A DNA stretch of 64,000 nt from Pusillimonas sp. MFBS29 (GTDB lineage: Bacteria > Pseudomonadota > Gammaproteobacteria > Burkholderiales > Burkholderiaceae_B), in assembly GCF_020687695.1 (NCBI RefSeq), contig NZ_JAJEWL010000003.1, positions 248,001-312,000 of the forward strand, given 5' to 3'. Numbering within the stretch: the stretch's first letter is position 1; every line of letters starts with the position of its first letter. Below the pieces are notes generated by a model that was not told where the DNA came from, did not search any database, and saw nothing but the letters and a program-made list of their open reading frames with translations. This document shows, piece by piece, positions 18,358-28,170 of the stretch. The translations under genes were made by a program, and so were the position numbers.

Positions 18358-18456
18358 TACCGGATAAATTTAAATTCCGAATATACAGTAAGATCATTTT
18401 TCCGCTTAAAAGTTCACAATCACTACTCTATTCCTCTCTTTTCCCGAGACCCTGCC

Positions 18457-19614
18457 ATGTCATTCAGAAAATTCCCGATTTCCGCCGCCCTGTTTGCCGC
18501 CATTGGCCTGGTATCGGCCGCCCCGGGCTATGCTCAGGTAAAAATAGGCGTCCTCACCTCGGCCACCGGCCCCACCGCCATGGTTGGCATTCCGCAAAAA
18601 AACACCGTTCCGCTGCTGCCGACCCAAATTAGCGACCTGAGCGTGGAATATATCTCCCTGGACGACGCCAGCGACCCCACGCAGACTGTCACCACCGTTA
18701 AAAAGCTGCTTAGCGAGGAAAAGATCGACGCCCTGATCGGCCCGACCGGCTCGCCCAATGCCATGAGCGTCATACAGTTCATGGCGGAATCGGGTACGCC
18801 CATGCTTGCCCCCGTAGGCACCGCAGCGGTCGTGCTGCCCATGACGCCCGAAAAAAAATGGGTGTTCAAAACCACCCAGAACGATGACATCATTGCCAAG
18901 GCGCTGGTTCAGCACATGAGCCGCACGGGCGTCCAGACCGCCGGCTTCATCGGTTTTAACGACGCCTACGGCGAAAACTGGCTCAAGGTATTCACCGCGC
19001 TGGCCCAGCAGAAAAATATCCGGATCGTGGCCGTCGAGCGTTACCAGCGCTCCGACAGCTCGGTTACCGGCCAGGCACTCAAGGTGCTGTCAGCCCGTCC
19101 TGATGCCGTATTGATTGCCGGTACCGGCACGGCCGCCGCGCTGCCCCAGACCACGCTGGCCAAACAAGGCTACAAGGGCACCTTCTATCAAACCCACGGC
19201 GCCGCACTACCGGCGTTTCTGAAGCAAGCCGGCCCGGCGGCGGAAGGCACCGTGCTGGCAGCCAGCCTGATGCTGGTGTTGCCTGAAATCGACGACAGCA
19301 ACCCGGCCAAGAAGATTGCCCAGGACTACATCGATCGCTACAAGGAAAAGTACGGTGAAACGCCCGCCACCTTTGGCGCCAACGTATTCGATGCCGGCCT
19401 GCTGCTAGAGCAGGCCATTCCGGTAGCCGCCAAAACGGCCGAGCCCGGCACCAAGGAGTTTCGCAGTGCGCTGCGCGACGCGCTGGAACAAACCAAAGAG
19501 CTGGTTGCCACTCAGGGCGTCTATAACATGAGCCCCGAGGATCACAGCGGCTTCGATGAACGCGGCCGCGAGATGATCACGGTAAAAGACGGTCAGTGGC
19601 GCCTTCTGAAATGA
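18457..19614 (+). CDS. Branched-chain amino-acid-type ABC transporter binding protein (LivK-like)
   Basis: Periplasmic ligand-binding protein of the type I Leu/Ile/Val receptor fold, 385 residues. The signal peptide is cleaved after GYAQ or nearby. VKIGVLTSATGPTAMVG and DALIGPTGSPNAMSV are typical of the family, and GFIGFNDAYGENW marks the second lobe. No permease or ATPase gene is nearby, so it is an orphan receptor whose ligand is unknown. It starts divergently from rpoH and its stop codon directly abuts that of fghA (TGA/TCA, no gap). Confidence 0.88.
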   Translation: MSFRKFPISAALFAAIGLVSAAPGYAQVKIGVLTSATGPTAMVGIPQKNTVPLLPTQISDLSVEYISLDDASDPTQTVTTVKKLLSEEKIDALIGPTGSPNAMSVIQFMAESGTPMLAPVGTAAVVLPMTPEKKWVFKTTQNDDIIAKALVQHMSRTGVQTAGFIGFNDAYGENWLKVFTALAQQKNIRIVAVERYQRSDSSVTGQALKVLSARPDAVLIAGTGTAAALPQTTLAKQGYKGTFYQTHGAALPAFLKQAGPAAEGTVLAASLMLVLPEIDDSNPAKKIAQDYIDRYKEKYGETPATFGANVFDAGLLLEQAIPVAAKTAEPGTKEFRSALRDALEQTKELVATQGVYNMSPEDHSGFDERGREMITVKDGQWRLLK

Positions 19615-20484
19615 TCACCCTCCACGCAGGCGTTCTGCGTGGAAATCGATGTGATCCTGCATGAAGGTGGAAATAAAGTAATAGCCGTGGTCATAGCCCT
19701 CGTGCCGGCGCAGCACCAATGGTTGCCCGGCATGGGCGCAGGCGGCCTCGAAAGCTTCGGGATGCAATTGCTCGGCCAGAAAGCCGTCGGCCAGCCCCTG
19801 GTCTATCAATATGCCTCGCGGAAATGGATTTTGTGATTTTTCCATCAACAGCGAGGCGTCGTGTTCGGTCCAGGCCTGCCGGTCGGATCCCAGATAACCT
19901 GAAAACGCCTTTTCACCCCAGGGGCAGCGCACGGGAGCGGCTATCGGCGCAAAGGCCGATACCGACTGGAATTTGTCGGAATGCTTCTGCGCCAATACCA
20001 GCGCGCCATGCCCACCCATGGAGTGGCCGAAAATTCCCACGCAGGCTGCCTGCCCCGGCAAAACGGTAGTAGCTATTTCAAACAGCTCGTCGGCCACATA
20101 GCTTTCCATGCGGTAGTGCCGGCTCCAGGGTTCTTGCGTGGCGTCCAGGTAAAAACCGGCACCGGTGCCGAAATCCCAGCTGTCATCCTCGCCGGGAATG
20201 TCGGCGCCGCGTGGGCTGGTATCGGGGGCCACCAGCATCAGACCATGCTGGGCCGCCAGACGCTGGGCACCGCCCTTGATCATGAAGGTTTCTTCAGTGC
20301 ATGTCAGGCCCGCCAGGTAAAACAGGGCAGGAACCCGCCCTTCGCTCGCCTGCTGCGGAATGAACACCGAAAAACGCATAGGCAAGCCTATGGCTTCGGA
20401 TTGATGCCGGTAGTAGCGTTGAACACCGTCAAAGCAGCGGTGCTCGCTGAGCAGCTCCAGCTCGTTGGGCTTGGGACTGGTCAT
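19615..20484 (-). CDS. fghA: S-formylglutathione hydrolase
   Basis: Hydrolyses S-formylglutathione to formate and glutathione, the second step of glutathione-dependent formaldehyde detoxification. This 289-residue esterase D family alpha/beta-hydrolase has the nucleophile elbow GHSMGGHGAL, GLTCTEETFM near the oxyanion region, and a His in EGYDHGYYF. Its ATG overlaps the frmA stop by one base (TGATG), so the two enzymes are made together. Confidence 0.96.
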   Translation of the reverse strand: MTSPKPNELELLSEHRCFDGVQRYYRHQSEAIGLPMRFSVFIPQQASEGRVPALFYLAGLTCTEETFMIKGGAQRLAAQHGLMLVAPDTSPRGADIPGEDDSWDFGTGAGFYLDATQEPWSRHYRMESYVADELFEIATTVLPGQAACVGIFGHSMGGHGALVLAQKHSDKFQSVSAFAPIAAPVRCPWGEKAFSGYLGSDRQAWTEHDASLLMEKSQNPFPRGILIDQGLADGFLAEQLHPEAFEAACAHAGQPLVLRRHEGYDHGYYFISTFMQDHIDFHAERLRGG

Positions 20485-21590
20485 CAGTACACCACAACCG
20501 AGCGAATCGACTCGCCGCGCTTCATGAGATCGAAACCATCGTTGATCTGATCGAGCGACAGCTTGTGGGTGATGAGGTCGTCAATGTTGATCTTGCCGTC
20601 CATGTACCAGTCAACGATTTTTGGTACATCGGTACGCCCGCGCGCGCCGCCAAATGCCGAGCCTTTCCATTCGCGCCCGGTAACCAGCTGGAAGGGCCGG
20701 GTGGCAATTTCGGCGCCCGCTTCGGCGACACCGATAATAATGGACTGGCCCCAGCCGCGGTGACAGCATTCCAGGGCCTGGCGCATGACTTTGGTATTGC
20801 CTATGCACTCGAAAGAATAATCGGCGCCGCCGTCGGTCAGCTGAATGATGTGGTCAACGACATTTTCAACATCGTTCGGGTTGATAAAGTGTGTCATGCC
20901 GAACTTGCGCGCCATGGCTTCGCGTTCGGGATTCAGGTCTACACCGATAATCTTGTCGGCGCCCACCATTTTGGCGCCCTGTATGACGTTAAGCCCTATG
21001 CCGCCCAGGCCGAACACCACCACATTCGTACCCGCCTCGACTTTGGCGGTGAACAGCACGGCCCCTATACCCGTGGTCACGCCGCAACCTATGTAGCAGA
21101 CCTTGTCAAAGGGTGCGTCACTGCGTATCTTGGCCAATGCGATTTCCGGGACCACGATATGATTGGAGAACGTGGACGTGCCCATATAGTGATGCACAGG
21201 TTTGCCGCCCACAGTGAAACGCGAGGTGCCATCGGGCATCAAACCCTTGCCCTGCGTGGCGCGTATGGCTGTGCACAGATTGGTTTTGCGCGACAGGCAC
21301 GATTTGCACTGGCGGCATTCGGGCGTATACAAAGGGATGACGTGATCGCCCGCCTTGAGCGAGGTCACGCCCGAGCCTGCCTCCAGCACAACACCGGCAC
21401 CCTCGTGGCCCAGTATCGAGGGGAAAATCCCTTCAGGATCAGCGCCCGACAGGGTGTAGTAATCGGTATGGCAAATCCCGGTTGCCTTGATTTCGACCAA
21501 CACTTCGCCCGCCTTGGGGCCGGCCAGCTCGACATCTTCGATAGTCAGTGGTGCGCCTGCCTTCCAGGCAATAGCCGCTCTCGTTTTCAT
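20484..21590 (-). CDS. frmA: S-(hydroxymethyl)glutathione dehydrogenase (class III alcohol dehydrogenase)
   Basis: Oxidises the formaldehyde-glutathione adduct to S-formylglutathione with NAD+. Length 368, normal for class III enzymes. Catalytic zinc ligands are in [12 protein letters not shown] and ILGHEGAG, and the structural zinc loop has four Cys in [15 protein letters not shown]. The Rossmann motif is [16 protein letters not shown] precedes ATG 21590. The 21591-21737 leader holds a GTTTGCAAAC palindrome (21606-21615) close upstream of the ribosome site, a possible regulator site. No frmR gene is present in the window. Confidence 0.97.
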   Translation of the reverse strand: MKTRAAIAWKAGAPLTIEDVELAGPKAGEVLVEIKATGICHTDYYTLSGADPEGIFPSILGHEGAGVVLEAGSGVTSLKAGDHVIPLYTPECRQCKSCLSRKTNLCTAIRATQGKGLMPDGTSRFTVGGKPVHHYMGTSTFSNHIVVPEIALAKIRSDAPFDKVCYIGCGVTTGIGAVLFTAKVEAGTNVVVFGLGGIGLNVIQGAKMVGADKIIGVDLNPEREAMARKFGMTHFINPNDVENVVDHIIQLTDGGADYSFECIGNTKVMRQALECCHRGWGQSIIIGVAEAGAEIATRPFQLVTGREWKGSAFGGARGRTDVPKIVDWYMDGKINIDDLITHKLSLDQINDGFDLMKRGESIRSVVVY

Positions 21591-21737
21591 AACCTGCTCC
21601 TGATGACTGTTTGCAAACCATGGCACTTGCCACCATCGTCACAACGGGTGGGCAACATCCATTGCCGAGATGTTAAACGAAAAAAAGCGACGATGTTCCG
21701 GAAATGGGCGACGTTGAGCAGAATTTGCACCCAACCT

Positions 21738-22967
21738 TCAGTACTCTGACCCTCTGCCCGTCAGAGCCACTCCGAAACGCAGCAGGTAATACGAGCAGGC
21801 GTCGGCCCAGCGCCCCAGCCAGCCACGCCGCTCCAGGCTTGCTTCGGTTACCCGCTGTGCATTGGCCTGGATTTCTGCCTCAAGCGTCCGGGCCAGCTCT
21901 GCGGCAAAATCAGCATCTCGCACACAGACGTTCGCCTCGCGGGCAAGCAACAGACTGAAAGGATCGAGATTCGATGAGCCCACCGTGGCACAGTCATCCA
22001 TGACGGCCACCTTGGCATGCAGATAACTGGCGGTGTATTCGTATAGCTCTATTCCGTCATCGAGCAGCTTGCAATACAAGTAGCGTGATGCCCGGTACTG
22101 CATGGCGTACTCCACGCGCCCCTGCAGCAGCAGCCGCACCCGTACACCCCGCCCGGCCGCCCGCTCCAGCGCCTTGAGCAGACGCCGTCTGGGGAAAAAG
22201 TAGGCGTTGGCAATCAACACTTCGGCCTGTGCCTGCGCGACCGTCTTCAGATACACATCTTCGATCGACTGGCGCAGCCGTATGTTGTCGCGCAGTACCA
22301 GGCTTGCCCGCCGTCCTGAAGGGAAGACAGGCTGCTTCTCCTTGCGCCGTGACTGCATCCATTGCCTGATGTTCTTCACGCGCCGGTAAAACGCCGCCCA
22401 ATCGTCGCGCCTGCGCCAGGCCATGCGCAGCCAAAGGATACGCTGGGCCCGGGATGCATCATCAACAATGGGCCCGCGCAAACTGACGGCAAAATCAAAA
22501 CGCGGACGCGGTCCTTGCCCGTCGTCGGGCACATCAACGTAGTCATCCAGGATATTGATGCCGCCCACGAACGCCACGGCATTGTCCACCGTCGTTACTT
22601 TCCGGTGCAACCGCCGCAGACGTCGCAAATTGAACCGGATGGCGCGCAAGCCCGAGGGCTCGGGTCGATAGACCCTGAACTGTGCCCCCATATCGGCCAG
22701 CTGCCTGCAGACATCCTGAACGTAATCCTGACTGCCGAACCCGTCAAGGACCACTCTTACCTTTACATCGCGCTCACAAGCCTGGCGCAGATGATCCAGG
22801 ACCTTCTGACCGGTCTGGTCAAGGTTGAAAATATAAGTTTCCAGATGAACCGTGTGGCGGGCGGCATCGATGGCCTTGCATAAGGCAGGAAAGAAAGCCT
22901 CGCCGTTATGTAAAAGCTCGATCTGATTGCCATCGTGCCACTTCAGGCGCAGGTCTTTGGCTTTCAT
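21738..22967 (-). CDS. clsB: Cardiolipin synthase B (phospholipase D family)
   Basis: Makes cardiolipin at the inner membrane by phosphatidyl transfer. The 409-residue protein has two HKD motifs, HRKVTTVD and HAKVAVMD, each with H-x-K-x4-D, and the following GSSNLDP. This is the short ClsB form without N-terminal helices. It starts 6 nt after the YbhP-like gene, the same pairing as ybhP-clsB in E. coli. Confidence 0.92.
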   Translation of the reverse strand: MKAKDLRLKWHDGNQIELLHNGEAFFPALCKAIDAARHTVHLETYIFNLDQTGQKVLDHLRQACERDVKVRVVLDGFGSQDYVQDVCRQLADMGAQFRVYRPEPSGLRAIRFNLRRLRRLHRKVTTVDNAVAFVGGINILDDYVDVPDDGQGPRPRFDFAVSLRGPIVDDASRAQRILWLRMAWRRRDDWAAFYRRVKNIRQWMQSRRKEKQPVFPSGRRASLVLRDNIRLRQSIEDVYLKTVAQAQAEVLIANAYFFPRRRLLKALERAAGRGVRVRLLLQGRVEYAMQYRASRYLYCKLLDDGIELYEYTASYLHAKVAVMDDCATVGSSNLDPFSLLLAREANVCVRDADFAAELARTLEAEIQANAQRVTEASLERRGWLGRWADACSYYLLRFGVALTGRGSEY

Positions 22968-22973
22968 ATACGG

Positions 22974-23828
22974 TCACGGCAACTCAAGCTCGGCATAAAT
23001 CGGCGCATGATCGGAAATCTGCTTCCAGGGCACGCCTTGCAAAACACGCGCCTTACGCACCGCAAACCCTCGCTGATAGATGCGATCGAGCCGCAGCCAG
23101 GGGAATGCCGCAGGAAATGTCCGGGGCGGTGGCGTCATGCGCGCGGCACCATTGATACCCAGTTCGTGTACTTTTGTGGCCAGTGGCGTCTGCGGCATGC
23201 CGCGCAGGGTATTACGCAGCCGCTTGACCGAATGACGCAGCAGACGGGGACTGGGATCGTGATGAGGCGCAATGGCAAAGACTTCGTACAGGCCCAGCTG
23301 CTGCACGAACAAGGGCGCCAGCCGGTTGCTCCAGTCATTGAAGTCACCCGCGATCAGCATGGGCTCGCTTTCAGGCACCAGGCGGCTGATGCGTTCGACC
23401 AGTGCGGCGACCTGCCGTGAGCGCCCTCCCGCAAACAGACCCAGATGAACCACCAAGCAGTGCACCGGTACGCCCTGCACGTCGATCAGCGCATGCAGGA
23501 GCCCACGCTGCTCAAGCCTGTGATCGGAGATGTCCTGGTTTTCGTGCTCGAGTATGGGATAGCGCGACAACAGTGCATTGCCGTGGTCTGTATGCGGACG
23601 CACGGCATTGCAGCCATAAGCGGCATGCATGTTCAGTGCCGCCGCCAGGTACTCGTGTTGCGTATCGAGACTGAGGCGCTGCTGGTTGCGCCCCTGAACT
23701 TCCTGCAGAAAGAGCAAGTCGGGGTGCAGGCCGTATAGGCCGAGCCTTAAGTCAGACAACGATTCGCGGCCGCCCGTCGCGGACATGCCTTTATGAATGT
23801 TGTAACTGACGACCCGGATTACTGACAC
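22974..23828 (-). CDS. YbhP-like endonuclease/exonuclease/phosphatase family protein
   Basis: Metal-dependent phosphodiesterase fold of 284 residues. Motifs are VVSYNIHKGM (Asn, metal site), LLFLQEVQ (Glu), GDFNDWSN and a final ISDHAPIYAEL with the catalytic Asp-His. I chose GTG 23828 because GGAGGG stands 7 nt upstream; longer in-frame extension has no family match. Co-oriented with clsB and aspS. A role in phospholipid turnover is inferred from the conserved partnership with clsB. Confidence 0.88.
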   Translation of the reverse strand: MSVIRVVSYNIHKGMSATGGRESLSDLRLGLYGLHPDLLFLQEVQGRNQQRLSLDTQHEYLAAALNMHAAYGCNAVRPHTDHGNALLSRYPILEHENQDISDHRLEQRGLLHALIDVQGVPVHCLVVHLGLFAGGRSRQVAALVERISRLVPESEPMLIAGDFNDWSNRLAPLFVQQLGLYEVFAIAPHHDPSPRLLRHSVKRLRNTLRGMPQTPLATKVHELGINGAARMTPPPRTFPAAFPWLRLDRIYQRGFAVRKARVLQGVPWKQISDHAPIYAELELP

Positions 23829-23878
23829 CCGTTCCCTCCGTGCATTGCCTGCCGCAGATAACCAATTACTACAATGTA

Positions 23879-25669
23879 CTACTTTACTTCCGTATTGCGC
23901 AGCCGGATATGCAGCTCGCGCAATTGCTTCTCGTCGACGGCCGAGGGGGCTTGCGTAAGCAGGCACTGGGCACGCTGGGTTTTGGGGAAAGCAATAACAT
24001 CGCGTATGGATTCAGCCTTGGCCATCATGGTAACCAGGCGATCAAGGCCAAAGGCCACACCACCATGCGGAGGCGCACCGTATTGCAGCGCATCAAGCAG
24101 GAAGCCGAACTTGGCACGAGCTTCTTCGGCGTCGATATTCAGTGCCTGGAACACCTTGGTCTGGATGTCGGCGCGGTGTATGCGCACCGAGCCACCGCCG
24201 ATCTCCCAGCCGTTCAGCACCAGATCGTACGCCTTGGCCAGGGCCTTGGCAGGATCCGTTTCGAGCAGGTCTTCGTGACCGTCTTTGGGGCTGGTGAAAG
24301 GGTGGTGGGCTGCAAAATAGCGCCCTTCTTCCTCGTCGTACTCGAACATGGGGAAATCGACCACCCACAAAGGCTTCCAGCCAGCCTCGAACAAACCGCC
24401 CTGCTGACCGAATTCGCTATGACCAATCTTGACGCGCAAGGCGCCAATGGCGTCATTGACCACTTTGGCCTTGTCTGCGCCAAAGAAGATCAGATCACCG
24501 CTTTGCGCACCGGTACGCTCCATGACCTTGGCAAGGACATCGACGCTGATGTTCTTGACGATGGGTGATTGCAGGCCTTCGGGTATGGCCGCCACGTCGT
24601 TGACCTTGATGTAGGCCAGGCCCTTGGCACCGTAAATGGCAACAAACTTGGTGTAGGCGTCGATCTCGCTGCGTGGCATGCTTGCACCGCCGGGTACGCG
24701 CAGCGCCACGACGCGGCTGCCCGGATCATTGGCAGGCGCGGAAAACACCTTGAACTCGACATCCTGCATGAGATCGCCAACGTCGACGAACTCGAGCTTG
24801 ACGCGCAGGTCGGGCTTGTCGGAACCATAGCGGCGCATGGCTTCTTCCCAGGCCATCACAGGAAAGGCTGCCGGCAATTGAACGTCTTGTACAGTACCGA
24901 AAACATGACGGATCATGTTCTCGAAAATCTCGCGAATCTGTTCTTCGTTCAGGAAGGATGTTTCGCAATCGATCTGGGTGAACTCAGGCTGGCGGTCGGC
25001 GCGCAAGTCTTCGTCCCGGAAGCATTTCGTGATCTGATAGTAGCGGTCGAAGCCAGAGACCATCAGCATTTGCTTGAACAGCTGGGGAGACTGCGGCAAG
25101 GCAAAAAACTGCCCGTCGTTCACGCGCGAAGGCACCAGGTAGTCGCGTGCACCCTCGGGAGTGCTCTTGGTCAGCATAGGGGTTTCGATATCGATAAAGC
25201 CCAGGCTGTCGAGGTACTTGCGCACTTCGATGGACACACGGTAGCGCAACATGAGGTTCTGCTGCATCTGCGGACGACGCAGGTCGAGCACGCGATGCGT
25301 CAGGCGGGTGGTTTCCGAGAGATTGTCGTCGTCGAGCTGGAAAGGCGGCGTAACCGAGGCATTCAGCACTTCGATTTCGCGGCACAAGATCTCGATTTCG
25401 CCGGATTTCAGATCAGGATTGCTGGTGCCTTCAGGGCGCAGGCGCACCAGGCCGGTTACACGTACGCAGAATTCATTGCGTATGCTTTCAGCGGTGGAAA
25501 AAGCCTTGACGTTATCGGGATCAACCACGATCTGTGCCAGGCCGGCACGATCGCGCAAGTCGATGAAGATCACGCCGCCATGGTCGCGACGACGATGAAC
25601 CCAACCGAACAAAGTCACTGTCTGGTCAAGATATTCTTTACTGACCTCGCCGGTATAGCAGGTACGCAT
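23879..25669 (-). CDS. aspS: Aspartyl-tRNA synthetase
   Basis: Charges tRNA with aspartate. The 596-residue bacterial type has an N-terminal OB-fold anticodon domain ([23 protein letters not shown]), class II motif 2 in [19 protein letters not shown], a GAD insertion domain and motif 3 in [13 protein letters not shown]. The start is ATG 25669; the preceding TTG codon is less likely. Whether it also charges tRNA-Asn cannot be decided from sequence alone. The gene follows DUF502 by 37 nt. Confidence 0.97.
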   Translation of the reverse strand: MRTCYTGEVSKEYLDQTVTLFGWVHRRRDHGGVIFIDLRDRAGLAQIVVDPDNVKAFSTAESIRNEFCVRVTGLVRLRPEGTSNPDLKSGEIEILCREIEVLNASVTPPFQLDDDNLSETTRLTHRVLDLRRPQMQQNLMLRYRVSIEVRKYLDSLGFIDIETPMLTKSTPEGARDYLVPSRVNDGQFFALPQSPQLFKQMLMVSGFDRYYQITKCFRDEDLRADRQPEFTQIDCETSFLNEEQIREIFENMIRHVFGTVQDVQLPAAFPVMAWEEAMRRYGSDKPDLRVKLEFVDVGDLMQDVEFKVFSAPANDPGSRVVALRVPGGASMPRSEIDAYTKFVAIYGAKGLAYIKVNDVAAIPEGLQSPIVKNISVDVLAKVMERTGAQSGDLIFFGADKAKVVNDAIGALRVKIGHSEFGQQGGLFEAGWKPLWVVDFPMFEYDEEEGRYFAAHHPFTSPKDGHEDLLETDPAKALAKAYDLVLNGWEIGGGSVRIHRADIQTKVFQALNIDAEEARAKFGFLLDALQYGAPPHGGVAFGLDRLVTMMAKAESIRDVIAFPKTQRAQCLLTQAPSAVDEKQLRELHIRLRNTEVK

Positions 25670-25706
25670 CAAGGATTACTCCGTATAAAATTCTTTAAGT
25701 TAAAAA

Positions 25707-26399
25707 TCACGCCTGGCCGTTCTTTCGGCCCTTTTCATTTTCAGCCTGGTCAATACGACGCGCCGCATCGAGCACCGACGCCGCCTCGTGCCCCGCCTGC
25801 AGACCCTTGACGGAAGGCGGAGCCACCACCCCCATCGACACAATATACTTGAGGGCGGCATCGACCGTCATATTGAGTACTTGTATGTCCTGGCGCGGCA
25901 TCATCAGGAAAAAACCTGATGTTGGATTGGGTGTCGTGGGTACGTAGACACTGACAAAATCACCGTTCAGCCTTTCCGCAATCTCGCCGCCGGGAACGCC
26001 GGTAAGAAACGCGATAGTCCAGGCACCCTGCCGGGGATACTGAACCAGAACAGCCTCACGGAAAGCCTGACCATCTGGGGCCAGGACGGTATCACTGACT
26101 TGCTTGACCGAATTATAAATCGACCGGACCAGTGGTATGCGACCCAGCAGTTGTTCCCATCGGTCGACCAGAGCCTGGCCGATAAAGTTTGCGGCAAACA
26201 TTCCCGTCAGGAACACCACCAGCAATACCAGCAACAGCTGAAAACCCGGAATCTGCAGGCCAAACAAGGACTGCGACGACAGGAAGGCCGGTACGACGCT
26301 TTCCAGCGTACCAATCAACAGCGCAATCACCCAGACCGTAATGACCAGGGGTATCCAGATCAGCAGGCCGGTGACGAAGTATCGCTTGAAGAAACGCAT
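25707..26399 (-). CDS. DUF502 membrane protein
   Basis: A 230-residue protein with two N-terminal helices (about 7-30 and 55-80) and a soluble C-terminal domain. Family hallmarks are the start FKRYFVTGLLIWIPLVITVWV, PLVRSIYNSVKQVSDTV and the VPTTPNPTSGFFL loop. The function is unknown. The order FmdB-like, DUF502, aspS is conserved in betaproteobacteria, and the gene lies 20 nt after the FmdB-like gene. Confidence 0.9.
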   Translation of the reverse strand: MRFFKRYFVTGLLIWIPLVITVWVIALLIGTLESVVPAFLSSQSLFGLQIPGFQLLLVLLVVFLTGMFAANFIGQALVDRWEQLLGRIPLVRSIYNSVKQVSDTVLAPDGQAFREAVLVQYPRQGAWTIAFLTGVPGGEIAERLNGDFVSVYVPTTPNPTSGFFLMMPRQDIQVLNMTVDAALKYIVSMGVVAPPSVKGLQAGHEAASVLDAARRIDQAENEKGRKNGQA

Positions 26400-26419
26400 G
26401 GTGCGCCCGGGCAGGCGTA

Positions 26420-26677
26420 TCAGGTCGACGAGGTACTGCCGGCAGCTGGCGCGGCCGGTGCTGCGGCCGGAGCAGCAGCTGACGCGTTGCCGCCGCCATT
26501 ACGGAAGTCTGTCACATACCAGCCCGAACCTTTAAGCTGGAAACCCGCAGCAGTGACCTGTTTTTCGTAGGCACTGGCGCCACATTCCGGGCACACAGTC
26601 AGGACGGGATCGGACATCTTCTGCAGAACGTCCTGGGCATGGCCGCAGGCGCTGCACTTGTAAGCATAAATAGGCAC
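26420..26677 (-). CDS. FmdB-family zinc ribbon protein
   Basis: An 85-residue protein starting PIYAYKCSACGH after the initiator. Four Cys in CSAC and CPEC pairs form a zinc ribbon. The C-terminal third is an Ala/Pro-rich low-complexity tail (AAAPAAAPAAPAAG). GTG 26677 is the start that fits the family N-terminus (M-P-I-Y-x-Y-x-C); longer reading frames upstream do not match anything. Its role is unknown, possibly regulatory. Confidence 0.88.
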   Translation of the reverse strand: MPIYAYKCSACGHAQDVLQKMSDPVLTVCPECGASAYEKQVTAAGFQLKGSGWYVTDFRNGGGNASAAAPAAAPAAPAAGSTSST

Positions 26678-26856
26678 GAGAACACCCAAGCAAATAAAAC
26701 CAAGGAACACAGGGTGCAGCCAGCAAGCCATCGGGCAAGCAGGACAAAACGCGCTGCACCAGCAAAACCTATCGATTTTAGCCGGTTTTGGCTGATGCTG
26801 CGGTCTGGAGCCTTTCCGGGCCAAACTCGGCCCGGACAGGCTTGCGGCACCCCGTT

Positions 26857-28137
26857 TTAGAAAGACTTGGGCAACAGGAACATGAAGGCTGCGACCAGGG
26901 TGGGAACGACTGCCGAAAGCAGCAGCTTCAGCGGCGAAATCGCGCCATCGGGGAAGCTGCCCTTGAGTATGGAAAAGCCCGCGGGGTTGGGCGCATTGGC
27001 AATAACGGTAAGACCGCCACCGGTTACCGCACCGGCAACCAGCATGTAGCGCCATTGCTCGCTGGTGCCTTCAACCAGCGAACCCAGATAAGTCAGGGCG
27101 GCGTTGTCAGTTACCGCAGTCAGGGCGGTAGCTCCCCAGTACAGCACCGTGGGTGACAGGCCGGCAAGCAGATCTTGAAGCCACCACTTCTGCAATCCGC
27201 CCAGCACGACCAGACCCGCCAGGAAGAAGCCCACCATCAGGCCTTCACGGATAAGCAGCGGGTTTTGATGGCGCTTGTAGGCATGGGCGTAGCCGATGAA
27301 AAGCATCAGGAAGCCCAGGAAAATGATGGGGTGATGCGCCGACACTACGACGCCGACCAGGAACACGGTATGAATGGCGATGACCACCCACGGTACAGCA
27401 GGGCGTACCGGGGCATCGTCCGCGTCAGGGTGTCCGCCTATGCTGCCGTCCAGCAAGTGGGTGCGGCACAGGAAGGTCAGCACACCGGCGTTGATGCACA
27501 CGGCCACAGCCGCACGCCAGCCAAAGTGCGTGGACATATAGGCGGTATCCCAGTTAAAGGTTTGTGCCACCATCAGTACCGGCGGTGCAGCGTAGGCGGT
27601 CAGCACCCCGCCTATGGAGATGTTCACGAACAGCACACCCAGTGTCATGTACTTGAAGCCGTCCTGGCCGTGGCGACCGAAATACGTGTCGCGCAGCAGC
27701 AGGGCCGCCAGCGTCATGGCAGCCGGCTCGGTAATAAAGGAGCCGGCCAAAGGCACAAAGGACATGATGACGAAGAACATGGCCAGCTCATTGCGCAGCG
27801 GCAAGACCCGGGCGATCAGGCGCACGGCCATGTTGACGAGCTCGATAATGGGCCTGCTGGCTGCCACCACCATAATCACAAACACAAAGGCGGGTTCGGT
27901 AAAGTTGCGTGTGTCGATATAGGCAACGGCATCGCCCACACCGGAAACCAGGGCCATGCAGGCCAGCAACACGCAGGCCCAGACACCAAACACCGCCTCG
28001 ACCTCGGAGAGCAAATGCCATAAGCCCGCATGGGCTCCGCCGCGATTGGCCAGGCGAGCAAATACCGGCACCGAAAATGTGTGCACAATCGCAATTGCAA
28101 ACAGCGCAGTTGCAAGATATTCCATAAAGCTCGTCAT
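26857..28137 (-). CDS. Putative Na+/H+ antiporter (PF07399-like)
   Basis: Membrane protein of 426 residues with about eleven hydrophobic helices. It has the pattern of the putative Na+/H+ antiporter family PF07399: [34 protein letters not shown] and TDNAALTYLGSLV. The assignment comes from remembered family sequence and ion specificity is unproven. AAGGA precedes ATG 28137; a second in-frame ATG four codons later is possible. It ends about 180 nt before the FmdB-like gene, a gap in which I see no gene. Confidence 0.78.
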   Translation of the reverse strand: MTSFMEYLATALFAIAIVHTFSVPVFARLANRGGAHAGLWHLLSEVEAVFGVWACVLLACMALVSGVGDAVAYIDTRNFTEPAFVFVIMVVAASRPIIELVNMAVRLIARVLPLRNELAMFFVIMSFVPLAGSFITEPAAMTLAALLLRDTYFGRHGQDGFKYMTLGVLFVNISIGGVLTAYAAPPVLMVAQTFNWDTAYMSTHFGWRAAVAVCINAGVLTFLCRTHLLDGSIGGHPDADDAPVRPAVPWVVIAIHTVFLVGVVVSAHHPIIFLGFLMLFIGYAHAYKRHQNPLLIREGLMVGFFLAGLVVLGGLQKWWLQDLLAGLSPTVLYWGATALTAVTDNAALTYLGSLVEGTSEQWRYMLVAGAVTGGGLTVIANAPNPAGFSILKGSFPDGAISPLKLLLSAVVPTLVAAFMFLLPKSF

Positions 28138-28170
28138 CCCCGTCCTTCTTATTAATTAGATTGGTATAAA

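Noticed and set aside
17408-18397. Longer rpoH starting at 18397
   Set aside because: It would translate the CIRCE operator and lacks a ribosome site; ATG 18289 has AGGAGG upstream and the family N-terminus.
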